Assembly (NCBI GenBank): GCA_050944455.1
Contig: JBMNRC010000003.1
Span: 62,001 to 126,000, forward strand
Source of the DNA: Anthropogastromicrobium sp050944455
GTDB lineage: Bacteria > Bacillota > Clostridia > Lachnospirales > Lachnospiraceae
DNA length: 64,000 nucleotides
Direction: 5' to 3'
The position numbers were made by a program, and so were the translations under genes. Position 1 is the stretch's first letter. Every line of letters starts with the position of its first letter. This document shows positions 16,433 through 24,471 of the stretch, piece by piece. Under the pieces are notes generated by a model. It was not told where the DNA came from and searched no databases. It saw only the letters and a program-made list of their open reading frames with translations.

Positions 16433-17962
16433 ATGGCGGAAAATTCATATATCGCAATAGACCTGAAATCCTTTTACGCTTCGGTGGAGTGTGCCGAGCG
16501 CGGCCTGGACGCCCTGGACACGATGCTCGTGGTAGCGGATGAATCCCGCACCGAAAAAACCATCTGCCTCGCCGTCTCGCCGTCGCTCAAAGCTTACGGG
16601 CTTCCGGGTAGGTGCCGGCTTTTCGAGGTGAATGAAAAAGTCAGGGAAATCAACGCGGAAAGGCTTGAGAAAGCCCCCGGACGCCGTTTTTCCGGGGAAT
16701 CAGCGTCCGCGGCGGCGCTGGCTGCCGATCCGTCCCTGAAGCTATCCGTGGTCATAGCACCGCCGCGCATGTCCCTGTACATGAAGGTCAGCACGGACAT
16801 TTACCGGATCTATCTGAAGTACGTCGCCCCGGAGGATATCCAGGTCTACTCTGTCGACGAGGTTTTCATTGATGTGACCCATTATCTGGGCGTCTACCGG
16901 CAGACCCCGCGTGAACTTGCCGTCCGGATGATCCGGGATGTGCTTGCCCGAACGGGAATCACCGCGACTGCCGGGATCGGGACAAATCTTTATCTTGCCA
17001 AGGTCGCGATGGATATCGTGGCCAAGCATGTCCGCGCCGACAGGGACGGGGTGAGAATCGCCGCGCTGAATGAGAGAAGCTACCGGGAACAGCTGTGGGG
17101 CCACAGACCGATCACGGATTTCTGGAGGGTAGGCGGAGGAACAGCCCGGAGACTGGCCGGCGTCGGCCTGTATACCATGGGCGATATCGCCCGCTGTTCC
17201 GCAGGCCGCGAAGGAGAATTTTACAGCGAGGAGCTCCTGTACCGGTTGTTCGGCGTCAACGCGGAGCTCCTGATCGACCACGCCTGGGGATGGGAGCCGT
17301 GCACGATCGCTGACATCAAAGCTTACCGTCCTGAGGAGAACAGCCTTTCCACCGGACAGGTGCTTTCTGAACCGACAGGCTATGCCCAGGCGCGCATCCT
17401 GGTGCATGAAATGGCGGATGAGCTGACCATGATGCTTCTGGACAGGGGGCTGGAGACGGACGTGGTTGCGCTCTCGATCGGCTATGACCGGAAAAGCCTG
17501 GAAGATCCCGTGACTGCGCAGCATTATCGGGGCGAAGTGAAAGCCGACCGGTACGGAAGAACGGTCCCTAAACCCTCGGAGGGAAAGGAAAGCCTGGGCG
17601 GTTATACTTCCTCAGCAAGAAAAATCACTCAGGCGGTTCTGGCGGTCTTCGACCGGGTGATGAATCCGGATTTCTACGCCAGGCGGCTCAATGTCATCGC
17701 GGTTCACGTGATTCCCGAGAGCGAGGCCGGGAAGAGAAGAAGCGCGTCTTTCGAACAGATGGACCTGTTCACTGATTACGCCGCGAGGGAAGAGCAGAAG
17801 GAAAAGGAAAACCTGGCTCTGGAGAAGGAAAAATCCGCGCAGAAAGCCGTTCTCGAACTGAAAAGGAAATTCGGCAAAAACGCCGTCCTTCGGGGTATGG
17901 ATCTCCAGGAAGGCGCGAACGCGGAGGAGAGAAACAGCCGGATCGGCGGCCATAAAGCGTGA
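16433..17962 (+). CDS. Y-family DNA polymerase (UmuC/ImpB-type)
   Basis: Translesion DNA polymerase of 509 residues. It opens with IAIDLKSFYASVE, carrying the first catalytic Asp and steric-gate region. The second catalytic pair is VYSVDEVFID (D142/E143), followed by a helix-hairpin-helix (FWRVGGGTARRLAGVGLYTMGDI) and the little-finger domain with a variant-rich, Lys/Glu-rich C-terminus. It is longer than DinB, resembling the ImpB/MucB/SamB-type polymerases of Firmicutes that pair with YolD; a yolD gene lies 238 bp downstream. ATG 16433 follows AAAGGATTGGCGG. Likely DNA-damage induced, but I could not identify a LexA box. Confidence 0.9.
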   Translation: MAENSYIAIDLKSFYASVECAERGLDALDTMLVVADESRTEKTICLAVSPSLKAYGLPGRCRLFEVNEKVREINAERLEKAPGRRFSGESASAAALAADPSLKLSVVIAPPRMSLYMKVSTDIYRIYLKYVAPEDIQVYSVDEVFIDVTHYLGVYRQTPRELAVRMIRDVLARTGITATAGIGTNLYLAKVAMDIVAKHVRADRDGVRIAALNERSYREQLWGHRPITDFWRVGGGTARRLAGVGLYTMGDIARCSAGREGEFYSEELLYRLFGVNAELLIDHAWGWEPCTIADIKAYRPEENSLSTGQVLSEPTGYAQARILVHEMADELTMMLLDRGLETDVVALSIGYDRKSLEDPVTAQHYRGEVKADRYGRTVPKPSEGKESLGGYTSSARKITQAVLAVFDRVMNPDFYARRLNVIAVHVIPESEAGKRRSASFEQMDLFTDYAAREEQKEKENLALEKEKSAQKAVLELKRKFGKNAVLRGMDLQEGANAEERNSRIGGHKA

Positions 17963-18016
17963 CCGCACGGCGCCGCAGCCGGATCCCGGACAAATCCGCC
18001 GAGTAATTCCTTTTTT

Positions 18017-18166
18017 GGCGAAACGGTTCCCGCCGGGGCGTGAGGAAGCAAAAACAGCTGAAAAGCGTTTTATCAGGCGAAGCGGTCCCCGCGCGGGCGG
18101 GAGCCGAGAACCGGGTTTTTGAACAGCCCAAATGGAGGGCGAAGCGGTCCCCGCCCGGGCGGGAGA
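18017..18166 (+). repeat. Three 29-bp GC-palindromic direct repeats with 31- and 32-nt spacers
   Basis: Copies start at 18017, 18077 and 18138. Copies 2 and 3 share GGCGAAGCGGTCCCCG and GGGCGGGAG and differ at only two positions; copy 1 is degenerate (GGCGAAACGGTTCCCGCC then GGGGCGTGAGG). Each has a GC-palindromic core (in copy 3 CCCGCCCGGGCGGG). Periods of 60 and 61 bp match type I-E CRISPR geometry, and the degenerate copy is terminal. However, there are only three units, no cas gene is visible, and the repeats are not identical, so I call a repeat, not a CRISPR array. Confidence 0.75.
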
Positions 18167-18199
18167 GCAGAACAGAAGACCGGAGGCACAGAAAAACGG

Positions 18200-18682
18200 A
18201 TGGGAACGGACCAGGATCAGCATCAGTATGATGATATCATCAATCTTCCGCACCACGTATCCGTCAGGCATCCCAGAATGTCCAGCCGCGAGCGGGCGGC
18301 GCAGTTCGCACCTTTCGCGGCGCTCACGGGATATGAGGATATGATAGAGGAGACCGCCAGGTACGTTCCGCGGAAACCAGAGCTGTCCGAGGAACAGAAG
18401 GCGGATCTGGACCGGAAACTGGAAGAACTGAATGAAGCGCTGAACAGGGGAATCCGGGAAGATTCCCTTTCGGAAGGGATTCCGGCCCGGCTGGATGTTT
18501 TCGTGCCAGACCGCCTGAAAGACGGAGGATGCACAAGGGAAATGGCCGTCTTTGTGAAGCGCGTGGATTACCCGGGGAAACGTCTGATTCTCGCGGACAG
18601 AGCGGAAATTCCCCTTGAAGATATCCTTGGCATGGATCTGCAGCCGGCGGATGAAGACGGGGACGGGATGGAGGCGCCCTGA
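18200..18682 (+). CDS. YolD-like family protein
   Basis: A 160-residue YolD-like protein, the small partner that usually accompanies UmuC-type Y polymerases in Firmicutes. The family signature is clear: YDDIINLPHHVSVRHPRMS, then RAAQFAPFAALTGY, followed by a charged helical part and a C-terminal strand region containing VDYPGKRLILAD and EIPLEDILGMD. ATG 18200 has CCGGAGG 14 bases upstream, a somewhat long spacing. It follows the polymerase gene after the triple GC repeat, so repeat hairpins would lie in any shared transcript. Its 3' end (from 18675) is imperfectly duplicated 76 bp further on. Confidence 0.85.
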   Translation: MGTDQDQHQYDDIINLPHHVSVRHPRMSSRERAAQFAPFAALTGYEDMIEETARYVPRKPELSEEQKADLDRKLEELNEALNRGIREDSLSEGIPARLDVFVPDRLKDGGCTREMAVFVKRVDYPGKRLILADRAEIPLEDILGMDLQPADEDGDGMEAP

Positions 18683-18800
18683 GAGGCACAAAGACTGGGA
18701 ATCCGGCACACAGATCTGCGGAGAAGGCGGATGCCGTGGATGGCGCTGTGACGCCCTGAGACCAGAAAGACGGGAATCCGCAGTACGGATCTCCGGGATG
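18675..18800 (+). repeat. Imperfect ~48-bp direct duplication at the end of yolD
   Basis: The segment from 18675 (CGCCCTGAGA, then AAGACTGGGAATCCG, then AGATCTGCGGA) recurs from 18752 (CGCCCTGAGA, then AAAGACGGGAATCCG, then GGATCTCCGGGA). The second copy is noncoding. It looks like a decayed local duplication. Confidence 0.6.
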
Positions 18801-18862
18801 AAATAATACGGAGAACAGGGTGCGGATTCCTGTGATGATCAGGTAAGTGGAGATTATTATAG

Positions 18863-19681
18863 ATGGATAAACGTGAAGCTTTAAGAAAAAATCTGGAAAA
18901 TCTCGGCAATGTGGCTGTCGCCTTCTCGGGAGGCGTCGATTCCACCTATCTGCTGAAAACCGCGCACGACGTTCTGGGAGACCGGTGCATCGCGCTCACC
19001 GCGGAGTCGGCGTTCACCCCGCAGAGGGAGCTTGCCGAAGCGAAAGAATTCTGCCGGAATGAGAAGATCCGGCAGATCATATTTGACCCTCATCCTCTTC
19101 AGACGGAAGAACTGCGCGGTAATCCGCGGAACCGCTGCTATCTCTGCAAGCGGGCGATGCTGTCGGAAGCGCTCCGCATCGCGGAAGAGAACGGGATCAG
19201 CGCCGTCGCGGAGGGAACAAACTGGGATGACCAGGGTAACTACCGGCCCGGGATGCGCGCGGTAAAGGAGCTGGGTGTGGTAAGCCCGTTGCTGGACTGC
19301 GGTCTGACGAAGAAAGAAATCCGCGCATTTTCCCGGGAACTGGGGCTCACGACCTGGGATAAACCTTCGTCAGCCTGCCTTGCGACCCGGTTTCCGTACG
19401 GGGATCCCCTGACAGAAAAGAAACTGCAGATGGCGGACCGCGCGGAAAGAGTTCTCGCGGACCTTGGCTTTTCGCAGATCCGTGTGCGTGTGCACGGGGA
19501 CGTCGCAAGAATCGAGATTCTTCCGTCGGAATTCCCGCGGATACTGCAGGAAAAAATACGGGCGGAAATCTGCGGATCACTGAAGGAAATCGGGTTTTCC
19601 TATGTGACGCTCGATCTTCAGGGATTCCGCTCCGGCAGCATGGACAGTCCTCCGGCCGGATCTCCGGACGGCAGGAGCTGA
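18863..19681 (+). CDS. larE: Nickel-pincer cofactor sulfur transferase LarE
   Basis: PP-loop enzyme that adenylates and then sulfurises the pyridinium biscarboxylic precursor of the nickel-pincer nucleotide used by lactate racemase and relatives. The PP-loop FSGGVDST lies at about residues 20-28, and KPSSACLATRFPYG places the sulfur-donating-site cysteine at C172. A CYLC pair (C92/C95) after NPRN gives three cysteines. Some LarE proteins use three cysteines to hold an iron-sulfur cluster instead of sacrificing one. ATG 18863 follows GTGGAG. The gene converges with larB, and no larC or larA lies in the window. Confidence 0.92.
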   Translation: MDKREALRKNLENLGNVAVAFSGGVDSTYLLKTAHDVLGDRCIALTAESAFTPQRELAEAKEFCRNEKIRQIIFDPHPLQTEELRGNPRNRCYLCKRAMLSEALRIAEENGISAVAEGTNWDDQGNYRPGMRAVKELGVVSPLLDCGLTKKEIRAFSRELGLTTWDKPSSACLATRFPYGDPLTEKKLQMADRAERVLADLGFSQIRVRVHGDVARIEILPSEFPRILQEKIRAEICGSLKEIGFSYVTLDLQGFRSGSMDSPPAGSPDGRS

Positions 19682-19720
19682 ATTCCAGGGCTGACTGTCC
19701 GGTTTCAGGCAGCTGTCCGT

Positions 19721-20473
19721 TTATTCACCGGTTTTCGGGTGGTTGATCCGGCTGGCCAGGAAACCCGCCCCGAAGCCGTTGTCGATGTTGACCACGGAAA
19801 CGCCGCTCGCACAGGAATTGAGCATGGAAAGAAGGGCGGACAGACCGCCGAATGAGGCTCCGTAGCCGACGCTTGTGGGCACCGCGATGACAGGGCAGTC
19901 CGCCAGCCCGCCGATCACGCTCGCGAGCGCGCCCTCCATCCCGGCGATGGCGATGATCACGCTGGCGCTCATCAGTTCATCGAGGTGGGAGAGCGTCCGG
20001 TGGAGGCCGGCAACGCCGACGTCATAGAGGCGGTTCACCCGGTTGCCCAGAAATTCGGCTGTCAGCGCGGCTTCCTCCGCGACAGGAATATCGCTCGTGC
20101 CGCCGGTCGCGACGACGATCGTCCCGATCCCGTCGGGTTCCGCGGCTTTCCCGACGATTCCGATCCGGGCGTCGGCGTGATATTCGAGAGGGCAGGAGAG
20201 CGATACGGCTTTTTCTGACTCCTCCGACAGCCGTGTGATCAGGATGTTCTCCTGGCCGTGTTTTTTCATCGCCTGAATAATCCCCGCGATCTGTTCCGGT
20301 GTCTTGCCTGACCCGTAAATCACTTCCGACGTTCCCTGGCGGATTTTTCTTTGCAGATCTACTTTCGCGTATCCGATATCTTCGTAAGGGGCCTCCCTGA
20401 GCTGAAGAGCCGCGTCCTCAACCGACAGTGTTCCTTCCTTCACCCTGCCCAAAATGTCTTCAAGTTCTGACAT
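19721..20473 (-). CDS. larB: Nickel-pincer cofactor biosynthesis protein LarB (NaAD carboxylase/hydrolase)
   Basis: LarB carboxylates and hydrolyses nicotinic acid adenine dinucleotide in the first step of nickel-pincer cofactor synthesis; it is related to PurE. The 250-residue protein has the LarB N-terminal helical part (LEDILGRVKEGTLSVEDA) and the PurE-like domain with VATGGTSDIPVAEEA, YDVGVAGLHR and IAIAGMEGALASVIGGL. ATG at 20473 is preferred: on the - strand AAAGGCAGG precedes it by about 9 bases, while the TTG at 20482 would overlap that site. It is one of only two minus-strand genes, with its stop 39 bp from the larE stop. Confidence 0.92.
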   Translation of the reverse strand: MSELEDILGRVKEGTLSVEDAALQLREAPYEDIGYAKVDLQRKIRQGTSEVIYGSGKTPEQIAGIIQAMKKHGQENILITRLSEESEKAVSLSCPLEYHADARIGIVGKAAEPDGIGTIVVATGGTSDIPVAEEAALTAEFLGNRVNRLYDVGVAGLHRTLSHLDELMSASVIIAIAGMEGALASVIGGLADCPVIAVPTSVGYGASFGGLSALLSMLNSCASGVSVVNIDNGFGAGFLASRINHPKTGE

Positions 20474-20557
20474 GATTCTCAACCTGCCTTTCTATATGTT
20501 CCCGTGTTTATTCGAGTCAGCCGGGCAGCATGCATCTTTCCAGTCATGCTGTGTATT

Positions 20558-20563
20558 ATTATA
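20558..20563 (-). promoter_or_regulatory. Candidate -10 element for larB
   Basis: On the - strand TATAAT (20563 down to 20558) lies in an AT-rich stretch 85 bases before the larB ATG. No convincing -35 is found at 16-18 bp. The wider 20474-21081 interval (608 bp) holds no gene I can support. Confidence 0.35.
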
Positions 20564-20944
20564 TACTTAAATTCCATGTATCAGTTAAAGATCTGAAAGG
20601 TTCTTCGACAATAAGAACAGCACTGTCCTGCCTTCAGACGGTACTGCCTGTCAATAATACGCAAATATCTGCCGGTTTGTGTCAGTGACAATCCTGACAG
20701 CAAAGATCAGGCTATGCTGCACAGATGGCTTCTCATTTTTGACAGTCCCTGTCCGCAATAGGATATGTCACTTCTTCACCGTATTTTCCGAGTCGAAGCG
20801 CGGCCGGATAATTATACAGCGGATTATCGCTGCCGGAACTTCGGAATATGCACGCGTCTTCTTTATGAAAGATAACAAGAATAGCCTCCCAAAAGCCTGT
20901 AACAATTCAGTAAAAATACGACAAAATCCAAATTCAAATGGCGC

Positions 20945-20959
20945 ATATTTGGTAAATAT
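20945..20959. promoter_or_regulatory. Palindrome ATATTTGGTAAATAT, candidate regulator site
   Basis: A perfect 6-3-6 palindrome centred 20 bp upstream of the -35 box of the first binding-protein gene, about 55 bp before the predicted start. That is an activator-like position. The half GGTAAATAT recurs inverted (ATATTTACC, 22822-22830) upstream of the second binding-protein gene. Confidence 0.45.
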
Positions 20960-20971
20960 GTCGAACTTCGT

Positions 20972-21000
20972 TTGACAGCCGATGAATCTGGCTGTATCAT
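20972..21000 (+). promoter_or_regulatory. Strong sigma-A promoter of the first solute-binding protein gene
   Basis: TTGACA (20972-20977), 17-bp spacer, TATCAT (20995-21000). The spacer region contains CAGCC/GGCTG inverted arms 9 nt apart, a possible operator. The predicted leader is about 75 nt with AAAAAGGAGG before ATG 21082. Confidence 0.82.
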
Positions 21001-21081
21001 GCTGACAACAGTAAATGAGAATGGACAATAGTACAAATCCCAATGATATTTGTCTGTTCGATTTAAAAAGGAGGATTACCT

Positions 21082-22482
21082 ATGAAAAAAATTATTGCTA
21101 TCGGACTGGCAGCGGCAATGGTGCTCTCCTGCGCACCGGTGTATGCGGAAGGGACAACGGAAGCCGACAAGGAATACACCAACAATGTGAACGACCCGGA
21201 CTACGAGTGGCCGGATTACTCCGGTGAGACTCTCCGCATCATGTGGTGGGGCTCCGATACCCGTCATCAGATCACCCAGCAGGTTCTGGATCTCTACACG
21301 GAGAAGACCGGTCTGGAGTTTGAGCCGGAGTACATGGATGGAGGCAGCTACTTCACTTCATTCACCGCAAAAATGGCTGCAAACGATCTCCCCGACGTGT
21401 TCCAGATGGGCAACAACTGGCTTACGTATTACGACACCATCCAGCCGCTCAACGAATACATCGAGAGCGGTGTGATCGACACCGCGGATATTCCCGAAAC
21501 GCTCCTGAATGTTACCAAGAATTTCGCGAACGGCGATATTACGGGAATTTCCAACGGCACCAACACGAGATGCTTTGCTTACAACCCGGCGATCTTCGAC
21601 GAGGTGGGTCTTGAGTATCCGGACTACTACTGGACCTGGGAAGAGTTTGCTGCTGACGCCAGGGCGATCACTGAGTATACCGGAAATCCGGCTATCACAA
21701 CGCTGGAATACAACAACCTTGTCTTCAGCGTTGTGACCCAGTGGAAAGAAGGCTACAACTTTTTTAACATGGATGGCACAGGCTTTGCGTTCAACGGAGA
21801 CACCGAACCGATCGCTTACATCCTGGATCTTCTGAACACGCTTCAGCAGGAAGGCGTGATCGCAGACTTCGGCATCCAGAACGAGATCGGAAGCAACGTC
21901 GAGGCCGATTGGATCGCTTCCGGAGACGCGGCCATGATGATGATCGCCAGCAATCAGTTCCTGGCTCTGTCCAATGTCGCTGCTGAAAACGGCATCACGC
22001 TCAACCTGACCACAATACCAAGAGTCAGTGCTGACGGCCAATCCGGGATGAGCATCCGTTCTTCTCAGGAACTGTGCATTTCCGCAACTTCCGAGAAGAA
22101 AGACATCGCTGCCAACTTCCTGAACTTCTGGGTGAACAGTATTGAGGCCAACGAGATTCTCAACTGCGAGCGCGGCGTTTCCATCAACACCGCAGTCCTG
22201 GCTGATCTGCAGGCAAATTCCGAACTGACCGACGAGACTACCTCCAAGGTTTACCAGCTGATCGCCGATGTCAGCGCAATGCCGGATATTGCCAACACAA
22301 GCATGGCGGAACCGGCTGCTACAGAGGAAATTACAGATGTCCTGAAGAAGACCTATATCCAGGGCCTCGCGAACGGCGAGTTCGCTTCAGCTCAGGAATG
22401 CGCGGATGCCTTCTGGGCGGAGGTACAGGAAATCTGGGCAAAGTTCGAGGCTGAGTCAGAAACTGAGGCCGAGACCGAATAA
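21082..22482 (+). CDS. Extracellular sugar-binding protein of an ABC importer, copy 1
   Basis: Family 1 carbohydrate-type solute-binding protein, 466 residues, delivering an oligosaccharide to a membrane permease pair. The signal peptide MKKIIAIGLAAAMVLSCAPVYA could be cleaved after VYA or lipidated at C17 (VLSC is a weak lipobox). LRIMWWGSDTRHQ marks the mature domain, and NDLPDVFQMGNNW and EVGLEYPDYYWTWEEF are typical ligand-lobe segments. The tail ends in ESETEAETE. It is followed by a terminator-like hairpin and then by a near-identical paralogue of the same length at 23018. Its own strong promoter suggests high expression. The ligand is unknown. Confidence 0.93.
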   Translation: MKKIIAIGLAAAMVLSCAPVYAEGTTEADKEYTNNVNDPDYEWPDYSGETLRIMWWGSDTRHQITQQVLDLYTEKTGLEFEPEYMDGGSYFTSFTAKMAANDLPDVFQMGNNWLTYYDTIQPLNEYIESGVIDTADIPETLLNVTKNFANGDITGISNGTNTRCFAYNPAIFDEVGLEYPDYYWTWEEFAADARAITEYTGNPAITTLEYNNLVFSVVTQWKEGYNFFNMDGTGFAFNGDTEPIAYILDLLNTLQQEGVIADFGIQNEIGSNVEADWIASGDAAMMMIASNQFLALSNVAAENGITLNLTTIPRVSADGQSGMSIRSSQELCISATSEKKDIAANFLNFWVNSIEANEILNCERGVSINTAVLADLQANSELTDETTSKVYQLIADVSAMPDIANTSMAEPAATEEITDVLKKTYIQGLANGEFASAQECADAFWAEVQEIWAKFEAESETEAETE

Positions 22483-22501
22483 TCAGGCTGCCATTTAAGG
22501 A

Positions 22502-22535
22502 GCGCCCTGAAGTTCACTTCAGGGCGCCTTCCTCT
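22502..22535 (+). terminator. Hairpin/terminator after binding protein copy 1
   Basis: A perfect 11-bp stem GCGCCCTGAAG/CTTCAGGGCGC with a 4-nt loop (22502-22527), followed by a pyrimidine run CTTCCTCT. It limits or ends transcription before copy 2. Confidence 0.7.
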
Positions 22536-22720
22536 GCAAATCCGCGGCAGAGTCGGATGTGTATCGTGTTATCGGTTCAGTTTTGTGAGAAAAAGCCGAC
22601 GATTGCCTCTGCTTCTTGTCGATTTTTCATTTGGCTGAACGAACCTGGCGGCGCGGATTGGGTGAGCCGGATTTGTATCTGGCCGAAAAGGCCGGAGTGT
22701 CAGCGGGAAACCGGGAACAT
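22536..22720 (+). repeat. Structured intergenic element, copy 1
   Basis: About 180 nt that recurs after the second binding-protein gene (24472-24656). Conserved blocks include AAATCCGCGGCAGAG, GTTCAG paired with CTGAAC (22575-22580 and 22635-22640), AGCCGACGATTGCC, CTGGCGGCGCGGAT and CAGCGGGAAACCGG. Pairing arms survive although the loops have diverged. No open frame in it is convincing. Confidence 0.6.
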
Positions 22721-22902
22721 TTCTATGAAGGAGTCGGCAGGAGTATAATCCGACGGATTTTCTGCTTCAGGAATTCCGGAATCGACTCAGCCTCAATTGC
22801 CTGTGAAACTGGAAAATTTCCATATTTACCTGAAATTATTACATATTGACGATAAAAACTGTAAAATTGTTGTTCTTGTTTGTCTAATATGTGCATATGT
22901 GA

Positions 22903-22931
22903 TTGACAAGTGCGGAATCATGTTGTTTGAT
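22903..22931 (+). promoter_or_regulatory. Promoter of the second solute-binding protein gene
   Basis: TTGACA (22903-22908), 17 bp, TTTGAT (22926-22931), in an AT-rich 200-bp stretch quite unlike the promoter region of copy 1. Leader about 80 nt with AAAAAGGAGG. Confidence 0.55.
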
Positions 22932-23017
22932 GAGTACATCAGCAAACAGAGACGGACAAAATTCGCAATAATTATCCAAGTCAAAAGAGTCTGTCTGCTC
23001 AAAAAGGAGGATTTACC

Positions 23018-24418
23018 ATGAAAAAGATTGTTGCCATGGGACTGGCAGCAGCAATGGTGCTCTCCTGCGCGCCGGTGTACGCAGAAGAGACCACGGAAGG
23101 CGACAAGGTATACACCAACAATGTAAATGACCCGGATTACGAGTGGCCGGATTACTCCGGCGAGACTCTCCGCATCATGTGGTGGGGCTCCGATACCCGT
23201 CATCAGATCACCCAGCAGGTTCTGGATCTCTATACCGAGAAGACCGGTCTGGAATTTGAGCCGGAGTACATGGATGGAACCAGCTACTGGACATCCTTCA
23301 CCGCGAAGATGGCCGCGGATGATCTGCCCGACGTGTTCCAGATGGGCAACAACTGGGCAACATATTACGACACTATCGAGCCGCTCAACGATTACATTGA
23401 CAGCGGCGTGATCGACACCACCGATATCCCGGATACCCTTCTGGACGTCACCAAGAACTACGCAAACGGCGATATCACGGGAATTTCCAACGGCACCAAC
23501 GCGAGATGCTTCGCTTACAACCCGGCGATCTTCGACGAGGTAGGCCTCGAGTATCCGAGCGAAAACTGGACCTGGGATGAATTTGCGGCTGACGCCAGAG
23601 CGATCACCGAGGCTACCGGAAACCCGGCTATCACCACGCTGGAGTACAACAGCCTGGTGTTCAGCGTTGTGACCCAGTGGAAAGAGGGCTACAACTTCTA
23701 CAGCATGGACGGTTCCAGTTTCGCTTTCGACGGCGACACCGAGCCGATCGCTTACATCCTCGACCTTCTGAACACGCTTCAGCAGGAAGGCGTGATCGCC
23801 GACTTCGGCATCCAGAACGAAATCGGAGCCAATGTTGAGGCCGACTGGATCGCTTCCGGAGACGCGGCCATGATGATGCTCTCCAGCAACCAGTTCCAGG
23901 CTCTGTCCAATGTCGCTGCTGAAAACGGCATTACGCTCAACCTTACCACGATCCCGAGAGTCAGCACCGACGGCCCGTCCGGAATGTGCGTGCGTTCTTC
24001 ACAGGAGATGTGCATTTCCGCAACTTCCGAGAAGAAAGACATCGCTGCCAACTTCCTGAACTTCTGGGTGAACAGCATCGAGGCCAATGAGATTCTCAAC
24101 TGCGAGCGCGGCGTTTCCATCAACACCACTGTCCTGGCTGATCTGCAGGCAAATTCCGAGCTGACCGACGAGACTACCTCCAAGGTTTACCAGCTGATCG
24201 CCGACATCAGCGCTATGCCGGATACAGCAAACACCAGCCCGGCAGAACCGGCTGCCAACGAGGAAATTTCCGATGTCCTGAAGAAGACCTACATCCAGGG
24301 CCTCGCGAACGGCGACTTCGCTTCGGCTCAGGAATGCGCGGATGCCTTCTGGGCAGAGGCACAGGAAATCTGGGCAAAGTTCGAAACTGAATCAGAGACA
24401 GAAGCTGAGACCGAATAA
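23018..24418 (+). CDS. Extracellular sugar-binding protein of an ABC importer, copy 2
   Basis: Paralogue of the preceding binding protein: identical length (466 residues), the same signal peptide pattern, and roughly nine in ten residues the same by eye. The starts are 1,936 bp apart. Differences cluster at surface or ligand-lobe positions (SYWTSF for SYFTSF, SENWTWDEF for YYWTWEEF, FYSMDGSSFAF for FFNMDGTGFAF, MCVRSSQEM for MSIRSSQEL), so ligand preference may differ. It lies directly upstream of the permeases and ends in a matching acidic tail. Copy 1 and copy 2 have separate promoters and could serve the one permease under different conditions. Confidence 0.93.
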   Translation: MKKIVAMGLAAAMVLSCAPVYAEETTEGDKVYTNNVNDPDYEWPDYSGETLRIMWWGSDTRHQITQQVLDLYTEKTGLEFEPEYMDGTSYWTSFTAKMAADDLPDVFQMGNNWATYYDTIEPLNDYIDSGVIDTTDIPDTLLDVTKNYANGDITGISNGTNARCFAYNPAIFDEVGLEYPSENWTWDEFAADARAITEATGNPAITTLEYNSLVFSVVTQWKEGYNFYSMDGSSFAFDGDTEPIAYILDLLNTLQQEGVIADFGIQNEIGANVEADWIASGDAAMMMLSSNQFQALSNVAAENGITLNLTTIPRVSTDGPSGMCVRSSQEMCISATSEKKDIAANFLNFWVNSIEANEILNCERGVSINTTVLADLQANSELTDETTSKVYQLIADISAMPDTANTSPAEPAANEEISDVLKKTYIQGLANGDFASAQECADAFWAEAQEIWAKFETESETEAETE

Positions 24419-24437
24419 TCAGACTGTCTTTTGAGGA

Positions 24438-24470
24438 GCGCCCTGAAGTTCGCTTCAGGGCGCTTTCTTT
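24438..24470 (+). terminator. Hairpin with U-rich tail between binding protein copy 2 and the permeases
   Basis: The same 11-bp stem as after copy 1 (24438-24463) followed by TTTCTTT. A partial terminator here would lower permease expression relative to the binding protein, a common arrangement. Confidence 0.75.
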
Positions 24471-24471
24471 A

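Noticed and set aside
18017..18166. Calling the triple repeat a CRISPR array outright
   Set aside because: Three non-identical repeats and no cas genes are too little; kept as a repeat with the geometry noted.
17612..18709. Minus-strand open frames across the yolD region that repeat PARAGTASP
   Set aside because: The peptide repeat is only the translation of the GC-palindromic DNA repeats; the frames lack starts with ribosome sites and overlap two conserved + strand genes.
20679..20975. 98-codon frame in the larB-binding protein interval
   Set aside because: AT-rich, without ribosome site or homology, and it runs into the promoter of the first binding-protein gene.
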